47,403 bases of DNA, taken from NCBI GenBank assembly GCA_031258095.1, contig JAIRNK010000012.1, forward strand, positions 1 to 47,403. The letters are read 5' to 3'. A program made the position numbers and the translations under genes. Origin of the DNA: Holosporales bacterium. GTDB taxonomy: Bacteria; Pseudomonadota; Alphaproteobacteria; BNTO01. This document shows, piece after piece, positions 25,322-34,165 of the stretch. Positions within the stretch are counted from its first letter, which is position 1. Each line of letters begins with the position of its first letter. The notes below the pieces were generated by a model that saw only the letters and a list, made by a program, of their open reading frames with translations, was not told the DNA's origin and did no database searches.

Positions 25322-25879
25322 ATGAAGAAACAGCTTCTTGTATTTGGCGCGTTAGTTGCATCGACAGCTGGGCATACGATGATGATGAATCCCATGATGA
25401 ATATGGGCATGGGGGGAGGAACGGGCGGCATGGCTTCCATGCTTCCTATGATGATGGGGATGATGGGAGGCATGGGAGGCATGGGGGGCATGGGCGGCAT
25501 GGGCGGCATGGGTAACATGATGGGCGGCATGATGAACCCAATGATGATGGGAATGATGGGCGGCGGAGAATCGCTAGACACATGGACTGCCTTACTAAAA
25601 CAAATTGATAACGAAAATATAAAGGACCTTGGCAAAGCGCTGTTGACTGCAGTTTTTGCCGTATATTCCATGCTGCGGCAGCTGGTGCAAATGCAACAAA
25701 TGCAGCAAATGATGGATCAACAGAGACAGATGCAGCAAATGCAGTACGGTGCGAATCCAACAGTTGGCTACGCAGCACAACCGGCGTACGCAGCACAACC
25801 GGCGTATGCAGCACAATCGGCGTACGCCGCAGCACCAGCAGCAGCCGCCGCAGCACCAGTAGTGAGATCTGGACGTTAA
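25322..25879 (+). CDS. Secreted Met/Gly-rich low-complexity protein
   Basis: No family recognised. The 185 residues divide into four parts. First is a signal peptide, MKKQLLVFGALVASTAG. Second is a long run of Met and Gly (for example GGMGGMGGMGGMGGMG and MMNPMMMGMMGG), in which about half of 60 residues are Met. Third is a helical segment, WTALLKQIDNENIKDLGKALLTAVFAVYSMLRQLVQ, running into a Met/Gln-rich coiled stretch. Fourth is a C-terminal YAAQPAYAAQ repeat ending in polyalanine. It resembles no enzyme. Met-rich periplasmic proteins can bind copper(I) or act as oxidation sinks, but that is only a guess; a structural or surface role is equally possible. It is monocistronic, with a hairpin downstream. 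Confidence 0.75.
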   Translation: MKKQLLVFGALVASTAGHTMMMNPMMNMGMGGGTGGMASMLPMMMGMMGGMGGMGGMGGMGGMGNMMGGMMNPMMMGMMGGGESLDTWTALLKQIDNENIKDLGKALLTAVFAVYSMLRQLVQMQQMQQMMDQQRQMQQMQYGANPTVGYAAQPAYAAQPAYAAQSAYAAAPAAAAAAPVVRSGR

Positions 25880-25930
25880 GCCCTGTTGTGTTTGTTTAGC
25901 TGCTTTAATCAATAAGGTTCTCGCCTAAAA

Positions 25931-25977
25931 ACCGGATTGGAAGACAGCCTGAGCCACGGGCTTTCGTCTTTTCCGGT
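25931..25977. terminator. Hairpin, possible terminator after the Met/Gly-rich gene
   Basis: Nested complementary arms ACCGGA...AAGAC.AGCC and GGCT...GTCTTTTCCGGT form a long imperfect stem-loop about 50 bp after the stop. No long T-run follows, so termination is uncertain. Confidence 0.4.
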
Positions 25978-26112
25978 AGAACGTGTGTTTTGCTGAAAAA
26001 CCAAGTTATGCGTTTCAAACGAAACATAGAGTGTTACTAAGACGTAAATAGTTAGATATTGTTTCGCAATACTTTTAAATAGGCCCCACAAAACTCTTTT
26101 GGGCACGCGCTT

Positions 26113-27594
26113 ATGTTAAGCAAACTATCTACCGTCGCATTTAACGGCATCGAAACAAAAGATGTTTCAGTCGAAGTCCAAATAGCGTCGGGTCTGCCGA
26201 ACTTTGTCATCGTGGGGTTGCCAGATAAATCAATTGCGGAATCGAAAGAACGCATCCGGGCCAGTTTTTCTCATGTTGGCTTAACACTCCCCCCCCGACG
26301 CATTATTGTGAATTTGGCCCCCTCCGATTTGCAGAAAGAGGGCGCGCACTATGATCTGCCCATCGCCCTTGGAATATTAGCTGCACTCGACGCTTTTGAT
26401 AAAAGTCAGCTTCAAGAGTACGTGATTCTCGGTGGATTGAGTCTGGATGCATTAATTGCACCTGTTGTCGGGATTCTGGCTGCGGCACTAATGGCATCAT
26501 CCACCGACAGAGGTTTGATTTGCCCAGCGGCCAACTGCAACGAGGCGTCGTGGGCGGGGAATCACCTTCATGTGCTAGCCGCTCCTGATTTAGTGTCACT
26601 TGTCGCTCACTTCAAGGGCGAAACGCAGCTAGCCTCGCCTGTTACGCCGTCCATCAAAGCAATCGCAACGCCGAATTATGGGGATATGCAAGACGTACGC
26701 GGGCAATCATTGCTTAAGCGAGCATTTGAAATAGCAGCTGTGGGGCACCATAACGTGTTGATGATTGGTCCTCCAGGCGCAGGCAAGTCAATGATTTCGC
26801 AGCGGTTGATGGGGATTTTGCCTCCTCTGAGCCCAAGCGAAGCCATAGAAACCACAATGATATATAGCTTGGCGGGCATGCTTCCTGACGAAGGGCTAAT
26901 GGCACAGCGCCCATTTCGCGCACCGCACCACTCTGCGTCATTGGTCGCGCTTATTGGCGGAGGAATACACGCCAAGCCCGGAGAAGTATCTTTGGCTCAC
27001 AATGGCGTGCTGTTTTTGGACGAACTGCCGGAGTTTTCGCGCGCCGCGTTGGAATCTTTGCGGCAGCCGCTTGAATCGAACGTCATTACGGTTTCGCGCG
27101 CCAACCAGCACGTTACATATCCAGCCAAAATTCAGCTCGTTGCAGCAATGAACCCTTGCAGATGCGGATACTATGGAGTGACACATAAGGAGTGCTCCCG
27201 CGCGCCAAGGTGTGCGTCGGATTATCAATCTAAAATTTCGGGGCCGCTTTTTGATCGTTTCGATTTGGTTATATATGTGCCACAAGTGCCTGTCGATGAT
27301 TTATTGCCTCGATCGCCAAAATTGGCAGCAGATAAGTCGGCTGATATACAACGGCGGGTGCTCGCCGCGCTGGAATTTCGTGGGCAATTTCCAATAAACG
27401 AAGACAATCAATTGCGGCCTGAAACACAAAAATGCGTGCGAGTCTTTGCCGAAAAACGAGACCTGTCCGCCCGAAGCTGTACTCGGCTGTTGAAGGTCGC
27501 GCTTAGCATTGCGAGTTTAGACAGGTCTGAAGAAATAAAAGAGCACCACGTTGAGGAAGCAATTCACTACAGGTTCAACAGCCCGTATATGTAG
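26113..27594 (+). CDS. comM: ComM/YifB-family AAA+ ATPase (Mg-chelatase-like)
   Basis: ComM is a hexameric helicase-like AAA+ protein that promotes branch migration during DNA recombination in natural transformation. The 493 residues show an N-terminal Lon-like domain (VQIASGLPNFVIVGLPDKSIAESKERIRASF), Walker A GPPGAGKSM, Walker B GVLFLDELPEF, and NPCRCGYYG, the cysteine-containing motif typical of the family. The sensor FDRFDLVIYVP and a C-terminal helical domain follow. The length is typical. No other competence gene is in the window, so its role here may be general recombination. The ATG at 26113 has a weak ribosome-binding site but matches homologues. Confidence 0.93.
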   Translation: MLSKLSTVAFNGIETKDVSVEVQIASGLPNFVIVGLPDKSIAESKERIRASFSHVGLTLPPRRIIVNLAPSDLQKEGAHYDLPIALGILAALDAFDKSQLQEYVILGGLSLDALIAPVVGILAAALMASSTDRGLICPAANCNEASWAGNHLHVLAAPDLVSLVAHFKGETQLASPVTPSIKAIATPNYGDMQDVRGQSLLKRAFEIAAVGHHNVLMIGPPGAGKSMISQRLMGILPPLSPSEAIETTMIYSLAGMLPDEGLMAQRPFRAPHHSASLVALIGGGIHAKPGEVSLAHNGVLFLDELPEFSRAALESLRQPLESNVITVSRANQHVTYPAKIQLVAAMNPCRCGYYGVTHKECSRAPRCASDYQSKISGPLFDRFDLVIYVPQVPVDDLLPRSPKLAADKSADIQRRVLAALEFRGQFPINEDNQLRPETQKCVRVFAEKRDLSARSCTRLLKVALSIASLDRSEEIKEHHVEEAIHYRFNSPYM

Positions 27595-27643
27595 ATTATA
27601 GTATGAAGAGACGTAATTGACGGGAATAATCCGCGTCGTCAGA

Positions 27644-29026
27644 TCATCCAAGGCGGCTTAATTCCTTCACAAGGCCTTCGCAAACTTTTTTTGCATCCCC
27701 TATTATCATCATGGTGTTCGCCCTGTAAAACAAATCATTGTCCACTCCCGCATATCCAACCCCGAGGGAGCGCTTTATGAATAGCACCGTTTTGGAATTT
27801 TCTACACGCAGAATCGGCATCCCAAAAATTGGCGACTGCGGATCGTTGTCGGCCGCGGGGTTGGTTACGTCATTCGCGCCAACAACCAGTGTTACATCCG
27901 TTAACGCAAAATCTCCGTTAATGTCATCAAGCTCAAACACGTCTTCGTACGGCACATTCGCTTCAGCCAACAACACATTCATGTGTCCAGGCATCCGCCC
28001 AGCGACGGGGTGAATCGCATACCGAACCTTTGTCTCCCGTTTCCGAAGGAGTTCTGCAACCTCACACACAGCCCTCTGTGCTTGCGCAACTGCCATGCCA
28101 TACCCAGGGACGATAATCACCGTGGATGCATTTGCCAACAGGAACGCAGCATCTTCAGGTGTTCCAACAGTTGCCGATTTTTCGTTTTTTGCCGTGATCG
28201 AAAGTTGTGAATGCTCCATTTGCCCAAAGATCACTTTAAAAATCGATCGGTTCATGTTTTTGCACATTATGTAGCTCAGTATCGCCCCAGAAGAACCAAC
28301 GATTGCGCCCGTGATAATTAGCAAATAGTTGCCTAGCGTGAACCCCGTTGCAGCAGTCGCCCAACCAGAGTATGAATTCAGCAAAGAGACGACAACCGGC
28401 ATGTCTGATCCGCCAATGGGTATTACCAAACATACGCCCAGAGCAAGAGACAACGGCACAACAAACCAAAACAACGTGTCGAAATTGCTTAGTGAAAACA
28501 ACATCAGAAGAAAAAGACAAACGGCACCTAGCACGCCGTTTACAATGTTCGGTTTCGGCAGAGATAGTTTTTTGCCGAGCCCCTGTAATTTACAAAAGGC
28601 CAGAACAGAGCCAGCGAATGTAATGGCGCCAATAAAGGCTTCGATTCCGATTTCGATACGCATTTGGCAACCAAGCTTGCTCGTCTGAAGCAATTGTGGA
28701 GAACACAAAGTCACCCAAGAAATGAGGACAGCCGCCGCGCCAACCAAGCTATGGAAGGCCGCAACAAGCTGGGGCAGAGCAGTCATTTTGATGTTTTTTG
28801 CAACAACGACTCCGACGCCCCCTCCTAGGGCAATCGCCAACGCCGCGTATTCGTACCTGCGAGAAAGAGAAAGCGATACTGCAACCGCAACTCCCATTCC
28901 GCACATGCCAAGAGTGTTGCCTAGGCGTGCTGTTTGGGGGGAAGACAACCCTTTTAGCGACAAAATAAAGCAAATTGCTGCAATCAAGTACAATAGTTGT
29001 GCGATTGGCAACGGTAACTGATTCAT
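27644..29026 (-). CDS. pntB: NAD(P) transhydrogenase subunit beta
   Basis: Membrane and NADP(H)-binding subunit of the proton-translocating transhydrogenase, which makes NADPH from NADH. The start is set at the ATG at 29026 (track 29083), because it follows AGGAGAAAGG and begins with the first helix, PLPIAQLLYLIAAICFIL. Eight to nine helices are followed by the soluble dIII domain with VIIVPGYGMAVAQAQ, HPVAGRMPGHMNVLLAEA, VGANDVTNPAA and MPILRVENSKTV, all in order. The product has 460 residues. pntA (alpha subunit, needed for function) is usually directly upstream but is not here; it must be elsewhere for the enzyme to work. Confidence 0.94.
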   Translation of the reverse strand: MNQLPLPIAQLLYLIAAICFILSLKGLSSPQTARLGNTLGMCGMGVAVAVSLSLSRRYEYAALAIALGGGVGVVVAKNIKMTALPQLVAAFHSLVGAAAVLISWVTLCSPQLLQTSKLGCQMRIEIGIEAFIGAITFAGSVLAFCKLQGLGKKLSLPKPNIVNGVLGAVCLFLLMLFSLSNFDTLFWFVVPLSLALGVCLVIPIGGSDMPVVVSLLNSYSGWATAATGFTLGNYLLIITGAIVGSSGAILSYIMCKNMNRSIFKVIFGQMEHSQLSITAKNEKSATVGTPEDAAFLLANASTVIIVPGYGMAVAQAQRAVCEVAELLRKRETKVRYAIHPVAGRMPGHMNVLLAEANVPYEDVFELDDINGDFALTDVTLVVGANDVTNPAADNDPQSPIFGMPILRVENSKTVLFIKRSLGVGYAGVDNDLFYRANTMMIIGDAKKVCEGLVKELSRLG

Positions 29027-29166
29027 GACCTTTCTCCTAGGACGAACGTAACAATGAGCTTTGCTGTTAGACACTATACCCAATTAATATGAGCTTCGTC
29101 ATTGCACGCGTGGAAAAAACGACCACAGTGCCTGTCTCTTTGTCGCAGTATCAACTCGTCCCAATA

Positions 29167-29259
29167 TAGGGTTCCCGACTGACACTCCGGGTGGATTTTT
29201 GTAGTTTTACAATGCGTTGAGCTTCAATAAAACCCGAAGAGTCAGATGGGATATGTATA
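29167..29259 (-). repeat. ~93 bp palindromic repeat, copy 5 (core type B)
   Basis: Ends match the family (TAGGGTTCCCGACTGACACT and GTCAGATGGGATATGTATA), but the core is GGTGGATTTTTGTAGTTT, shared with copy 11 and unlike type A. The minus-strand frame is open (IHIPSDSSGFIEAQR...RSVSREPY). It is directly joined head to tail with copy 6. Confidence 0.92.
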
Positions 29260-31182
29260 TCCATCCCGACTGACATTGCGGGGGCCAAATTCTGATTTTA
29301 CAAGGGTTTGAGCCTTCAATGAACCCGGAGCGTCAGGTGGGATATGTATAAATGGCTGACAGGCCTGGGTTAGCCAATACATTGCCGTCTTATCCAAGTG
29401 GGATGTCATCTGACGAAGTATTCGTGTGTGATATGCATTGAGCCAGTCTTTCTCGTCATCTGTTAGAACCGAAAAATCAACGAGCTGTGAACAAAATGGA
29501 ATCAACGTCAATGTCTCGAACCTCAAAAATCCCCCAAGATCTTCGCGAACGCACATCATGTTTTCCAGACGAACGCCATATAGCCCTTCCTTATAAAAGC
29601 CCGGTTCGTTCGACAAAATCATCCCAGGTTTTAATGGATACATATTTTTCTGTGATATCCCACACGGTCCTTCATGAACAGATAAATAGCTACCAATTCC
29701 GTGCCCAGTACCGTGTTCATAGTTTTGACGGTTGTTCCATAAAAATTGCCGAGCCACGACATCTAAGTTGGCTCCCGCGGTCCCTTCTGGAAATATTATC
29801 TTGGCCAATGCGACGTGCCCACGGAGTACGCGCGTGTACACGCCAACGAACTCGGGAAACCAATCAACTTCGTTTCGTTTTGAATCATCGCACTTTTTGC
29901 CTGATGTTTGCTTGACCGCCTTCGTCTGTGGGGATTTGCCGATCCAAATCGTCCTTGTTTGGTCTGTTGTTCCACCATAATACTGTCCACCGACGTCAAT
30001 AAGGACGCTCCGTTGAGCAATCGCATCTGTGGGATGGTGATGTACTATCGCGGCATTCTTACCAGTAGCAACAATGGAATGAAAGCTTGGACCTTTATAG
30101 CGGCTGTTTTGCTGACGAAATTCTTCCAATTTTGATGCAATGTCGCGTTCCGTTACGGAAACGTCACAATTATCGAGCCAAGCTATAAGCTTAATAACTG
30201 CCGCGCTATCAATTTCGCACACGATCTTAGCATTAGCGATCTCCGTTTCGTTTTTTATGCAGCGCCGCTCCGGGGTTCGGTCTTGCGCTCTTCTGATTGG
30301 CACGCTGGGCAAATGATCAATCAGAAGTTGCGGTGTTTGTGAATCATCTAACACGAGTCTGGATAGTTTTAGTTCTCCGATTAATTTGCCAATAGCAGAA
30401 TAAAATTTACCGCATGGAATTTGCACAAACGTAATGTATGAAAATTGGTTTAAGGTTTCGTCAAACGAGTCCGCTGGAATGAATAAATATGTGCGAGTGT
30501 ACGTAGCCAAACCTAAGCAAGGGAATGTAGGCGCGTGATTGTTTAGCGCCTTGGCTCGCAAATTGTATATCCACGCGATCGATTCTGGAGATGAAAGCAG
30601 TAGCGCTCCGCGTTGCGACATGTGCGCGTACAAATGATTTGTCTCTGGGCAATCTCTTCCGCAATACTTCGGGTCATATATTTCAATTTCGCCCTGTGTG
30701 CTGTGCTCGATTTGCATTGATGAAAAATCAACGTACGAAAGCGATTTCTGCAGCAACTCGAAATCGTGCATCGATAAGTTGACGTGGTACCCTTTCGTCT
30801 CTGGCATGAAGCGTTCGTCACACCAATCCCGAATCGCACTGTTACGCGAATCGGTGCCTTTGCACTCAATTACGTCAAAATCTGGGCCCTCTTGTTGCGC
30901 TTGGATGGTGTAGCGGGCATCGACAAAAATGGCGTTGAGTATATGCCCTTCTCCGTCGGAGTACACAATCAAAAATCCGGACGATCCTGTGAAGCCCGAG
31001 CAAGTCTCTACAAACTGAGATACATCACACAAGGGATTCCTGTCTATTTTTACGAAAAGGGCCTGAGGAAACGAATCTTCAAATATCTTTCTGTAAAAAA
31101 GGGCGCGTGACGCTTCAGGTGAATCATTGGGGGCTCGAGACGCGCTATTTTCACTATTTTCACGCTGGGCATTTTTTCGCAT
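29242..31182 (-). CDS. pepP: Xaa-Pro aminopeptidase (aminopeptidase P, M24B) with repeat-derived C-terminus
   Basis: Cytosolic metallopeptidase removing N-terminal residues preceding proline. About 646 residues in the three-domain form. The metal ligands are in place: two Asp in LIDVGGQYYGGTTDQTRT, His in HGTGHGIGSYLSVHEG, and Glu in LSNEPGFYKEGLYGVRLENM and later. The start is ATG at 31182, because the track start (31221) is GTG without better context. The usual family ending is DWLNAYHTRILRQM...YWLTQACQPF. After that, the frame runs into repeat copy 6 and gains about 35 residues (FIHIPPDAPGSLKAQ...VSRDGYTYPI) before stopping inside copy 5. The added tail is not part of the family. Confidence 0.9.
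   Translation of the reverse strand: MRKNAQRENSENSASRAPNDSPEASRALFYRKIFEDSFPQALFVKIDRNPLCDVSQFVETCSGFTGSSGFLIVYSDGEGHILNAIFVDARYTIQAQQEGPDFDVIECKGTDSRNSAIRDWCDERFMPETKGYHVNLSMHDFELLQKSLSYVDFSSMQIEHSTQGEIEIYDPKYCGRDCPETNHLYAHMSQRGALLLSSPESIAWIYNLRAKALNNHAPTFPCLGLATYTRTYLFIPADSFDETLNQFSYITFVQIPCGKFYSAIGKLIGELKLSRLVLDDSQTPQLLIDHLPSVPIRRAQDRTPERRCIKNETEIANAKIVCEIDSAAVIKLIAWLDNCDVSVTERDIASKLEEFRQQNSRYKGPSFHSIVATGKNAAIVHHHPTDAIAQRSVLIDVGGQYYGGTTDQTRTIWIGKSPQTKAVKQTSGKKCDDSKRNEVDWFPEFVGVYTRVLRGHVALAKIIFPEGTAGANLDVVARQFLWNNRQNYEHGTGHGIGSYLSVHEGPCGISQKNMYPLKPGMILSNEPGFYKEGLYGVRLENMMCVREDLGGFLRFETLTLIPFCSQLVDFSVLTDDEKDWLNAYHTRILRQMTSHLDKTAMYWLTQACQPFIHIPPDAPGSLKAQTLVKSEFGPRNVSRDGYTYPI
29260..29350 (-). 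repeat. ~93 bp palindromic repeat, copy 6 (core type A), fused in frame to pepP
   Basis: It runs from CCATCCCGACTGACATTGCG to GCGTCAGGTGGGATATGTATA. The core matches copy 1 almost exactly. The open family frame (IHIPPDAPGSLKAQ) forms the final residues of pepP. It lies in tandem with copy 5. Confidence 0.93.
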
Positions 31183-31349
31183 AGAGTACACCACGGCAAC
31201 GCAATCGCGTAAGGATATCACACGATTATTGCGAAGTGCAGATCCCCTGCCCTGCTTGTTTTTTTACGTTTGTAACAGGCCCGTTGTTTTTCCGTTTTGT
31301 TTGTGAGGCGCAATATAGGGCTTATTTTGTGATGAACATCAAATATCAA

Positions 31350-31913
31350 CTAGCCTTCGACCATCCCCTGGATGTAATTCACCTCGCTGACCATCTGTCC
31401 TGTGTTGGCGCCAGAGTTGTCGAACACGTATACAGTATTCTTTTTAATGGAAATTGATACGGTGACAATCACGCGATCGAGCTGTTGTTGGAATGACTGG
31501 ATCCAACAAGTGTGGTACTCAAGAATTTGCAGTTTAACTTTAGAATCCTGAATATTTCCCAATCTTACGATCTCAATCAGGTCAAGCGGAATCCCTCGAT
31601 TCATTTTCAGTTCAATTTGTGCGCTATGTCCGCCATTTGAAATCAAGACTGTTAGCCCGGAGTGTTTTAGTGTTGCGGAGCCCAAAAGCTGGTTACTTAA
31701 ATTCCCCGGCGTAAAGCGCGATGATTCTTCGTTCCAGCCAAAGATTTCTGAGTAATCTTCGAACCCGCTCAGGTTTGAGCTAAGCAAATCATCGATTTTT
31801 ATCATCCATTCAGGAGATCGTACAGTTATATCATCTAACGGAGCAACGTCCGTTGTCGCCATTTTTACTGGCTTTTTCCCAGGAAGGTCTGTTATCACGT
31901 ACGACTGCGGCAT
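31350..31913 (-). CDS. Probable T6SS tube protein (Hcp/TssD-like)
   Basis: A 187-residue protein directly after tssC on the same strand, the place where hcp usually lies. I do not see the classical Hcp signature. The C-terminal ~110 residues are beta-rich, and the run IELKMNRGIPLDLIEIVRLG...WIQSFQQQLDRVIVTVSISIKK has the strand order and RG...W pattern of phage tail-tube and Hcp-like folds. The N-terminal 60 residues are less conserved-looking. If correct, it builds the inner tube surrounded by the TssB/TssC sheath. Context supports the role more than the sequence does; an accessory T6SS protein is the alternative. The ribosome-binding site GAGG precedes the start. Confidence 0.5.
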   Translation of the reverse strand: MPQSYVITDLPGKKPVKMATTDVAPLDDITVRSPEWMIKIDDLLSSNLSGFEDYSEIFGWNEESSRFTPGNLSNQLLGSATLKHSGLTVLISNGGHSAQIELKMNRGIPLDLIEIVRLGNIQDSKVKLQILEYHTCWIQSFQQQLDRVIVTVSISIKKNTVYVFDNSGANTGQMVSEVNYIQGMVEG

Positions 31914-32041
31914 TTTATATATCCTCGCGTTTGCTACCTATTAATCTTGTAAAAATCCCACGCGGCAAAGTTTACGCAATTATTCTCAAGTTCTCCTTAA
32001 CGTGCCAGTCGCGAGAAAGCCCTCAACTAGCGAAAAATCCC

Positions 32042-33514
32042 TTAGCCAGCTGGCGGCGGTAATGTTGCAACAAGCCTTATTGACGCAGTTAATTCTTCCA
32101 TCTGGAAATGAGGACGCAGGTACACAACTGATCGATATGACCCCGGCTTACCTGGAATGTCGTAAACGTCAATGCGCGCCTCCCGTAGCGGGTACTTAGC
32201 CTTCACATTCTGTGGTGCGTCATCATTAAGTAAAATATAGTTAGCGATCCATGTATTTAAATAGTTAGAGATTGCGTCCTTTGTTAAGAAACTACCGATT
32301 TTATCGCGCATTATGACTTTTATGTAATGTGCAAAGCGCGATGCAGCCAACATGTACGGTAAACGAGCAGATAGACTGGCGTTCGCGTTCGCATCGTCTA
32401 AATTGTACACTTTAGGCCGCTGCGTTGTTTGCCCGCCGAAAAACGCGGCGTAGTCGGTACCCTTACAATGGCACAGTGCAATGAAGCCCAAGTCGCTTAA
32501 TTCTTTTTCTCGACGATCCGTGATAGCCGTTTCGGTCGGACACTTGAGAGCAATGTCCCCATCCGTTGTTTTAAACGTAAACGATGGTAAGCCTTTGACA
32601 ATCCCACCGCCCTCGACGCCTCTTATTGCTGCTGTCCACCCAAACAGGGCAAACGCGTTTGTGATTCTTTGGCTTAATATATACGCGGGGTTTGTCCAGC
32701 AAAACTTAGAGCTATCGGCTCCAGACACGTCTTCTTCAAAATTAAGGCCCTCAGCCGGCAGTGTATCCGCTCCGTATGGCAGGCGGATGAGGACTCGCGG
32801 CATTGTAAGCGCGATATAGCGTGACTCTTCTGTGTTGCGGAACGAATTCCATTTTATGAGTTCTAGGCTCTCAAACACTTTGTTCAAATCCCTTGGGACT
32901 CCAAGTTGTTCGAACGAATCTAGATCAAATAGCTTGGGATGAGCCGCCGCAATAAACGGCGCGTGCGCAGCCGCTGCAACCTCTGACATTTTAATCAAAA
33001 ACTCAACGTCCTGAGGGTGTCTGGTAAAGTAATAGTCGCCGAGCAAACACGAATATGGGTGTCCACCAAAGGTCCCGTACTCTTCTTCGTAGATTTTCTT
33101 AAAGAGCTGGCTTTGGTCGAACTCAACCGCAGTTTCCAAATCCGTCAGCAACTCCTTTTTCGTAGCATTAAACAATCGCAACTTAAGGTGAGTGCTCGTT
33201 TCCGTTTTCGACACAAGATAGTGCAGGCCTCGCCAAGATCCCTCAAGCGCCTGAAACGCTTCATGATGCATCACAACATTCAGCTGGCCCTGAATTTTTT
33301 CATCTATTTGGGCGATTATTGTGTTTATGAACGCTGCTGGATTGCTTCCAACCTCATCAGGATTTTCCTCTATCTGCGTGATGAACTCGCGAATTAAGTC
33401 TTCTGCAAAGGGGCGTTGCGTTTCGTCGCGAACTAACTTTCCGTCCTCAAACAAAACGTCTAGGGGCGACCGCGCACTGGCTTCAGTTGCTTCATTTGTT
33501 TCGTTGTCAGCCAT
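32042..33514 (-). CDS. tssC: Type VI secretion contractile sheath large subunit TssC
   Basis: With TssB it forms the contractile sheath that drives the T6SS tube. The 490 residues match TssC throughout: LNVVMHHEAFQALEGSWRGLHYLV, the FGGHPYSCLLGDYYF region, AAHAPFIAAAHPKLF, LPYGADTLPAEGLNFEE, FGWTAAIRGVEGGG, and the C-terminal RLPYMLAASRFAHYIKVIMRDKIGSF with YPLREARIDVYDIPGKPGSYR. The start ATG 33514 follows AAGGAG. tssB lies 32 bp upstream, and the probable tube gene 128 bp downstream. Other T6SS genes (tssE, F, G, J-M, clpV, vgrG) are not in the window. Confidence 0.96.
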   Translation of the reverse strand: MADNETNEATEASARSPLDVLFEDGKLVRDETQRPFAEDLIREFITQIEENPDEVGSNPAAFINTIIAQIDEKIQGQLNVVMHHEAFQALEGSWRGLHYLVSKTETSTHLKLRLFNATKKELLTDLETAVEFDQSQLFKKIYEEEYGTFGGHPYSCLLGDYYFTRHPQDVEFLIKMSEVAAAAHAPFIAAAHPKLFDLDSFEQLGVPRDLNKVFESLELIKWNSFRNTEESRYIALTMPRVLIRLPYGADTLPAEGLNFEEDVSGADSSKFCWTNPAYILSQRITNAFALFGWTAAIRGVEGGGIVKGLPSFTFKTTDGDIALKCPTETAITDRREKELSDLGFIALCHCKGTDYAAFFGGQTTQRPKVYNLDDANANASLSARLPYMLAASRFAHYIKVIMRDKIGSFLTKDAISNYLNTWIANYILLNDDAPQNVKAKYPLREARIDVYDIPGKPGSYRSVVYLRPHFQMEELTASIRLVATLPPPAG

Positions 33515-33546
33515 TTGCTACTCCTTGCGTTTGCGCATCATCACAC

Positions 33547-34059
33547 TTAACTTGCGTCTTCGACTTGTGGTAACAGCCCCTTTATTGCGTCCTTTTGCGC
33601 GCCGTCCGTCATAATCTTTTTTAGGCCTTCTTCTAAGTCGTCATTCCCGTCGAGTTTTGTAAGTAAATCCTTCAAACGAGAACGAATTCCGTATAGTTGA
33701 TTCAAGGCAGGAATCTGTTTCACCACATTAAGCGGCGTAAAATCGTCCATAGTGTTAAAATGTAGCTCAACGTTTGTTTCAGAATCGTCATCGAGCAGTG
33801 TGTTTCTAACGCGCAACGCCAATCTCGGATGAAACGACGCCATTATCCCGTCAAAGCTTTCGCCATCTATCTCTACGAACTTACGCTCCTTGAGCTTCGG
33901 AAGTGGAATGTCCGGCATACCAGACAAATCTGCTAGAATGCCAAAGACAAATGGCAGCTCCTTCATCTCAATAGCGTTTCCGATTTCGACGTCATATGTA
34001 ATCTGAACGCGTGGTGATCGCACACGGCCTAGCTTATGCTGGGTACTATCGGCTGCCAT
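33547..34059 (-). CDS. tssB: Type VI secretion contractile sheath small subunit TssB
   Basis: Small sheath subunit that interlocks with TssC. The 170 residues follow the family: RVRSPRVQITYDVEIGNAIEMKELPFVFGILADLSG, FDGIMASFHPRLALRVRNTLL, and HFNTMDDFTPLNVVKQIPALNQLYGIRSRLKDLLTKLDGND, where the DFxPxxVxxQIP segment is a hallmark. The ATG at 34059 follows GAGGGAG. It is the first gene of the tssB-tssC-tube cluster and diverges from the nuoD-like gene across 106 bp, which must carry promoters for both directions. Confidence 0.96.
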   Translation of the reverse strand: MAADSTQHKLGRVRSPRVQITYDVEIGNAIEMKELPFVFGILADLSGMPDIPLPKLKERKFVEIDGESFDGIMASFHPRLALRVRNTLLDDDSETNVELHFNTMDDFTPLNVVKQIPALNQLYGIRSRLKDLLTKLDGNDDLEEGLKKIMTDGAQKDAIKGLLPQVEDAS

Positions 34060-34165
34060 TCTCCCTCACTGCTACTTGCAACATATGCCACTACTCTCAC
34101 CTTCTAATGTATCGAATAAATAGTTAAATTAACGTTAAGCCAAGCGAATAGACTGATAACTGCGC

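Noticed and set aside
25909-26106. 65-codon minus-strand ORF between the Met/Gly-rich gene and comM
   Set aside because: Covers the downstream hairpin and lacks a ribosome-binding site or recognisable sequence.
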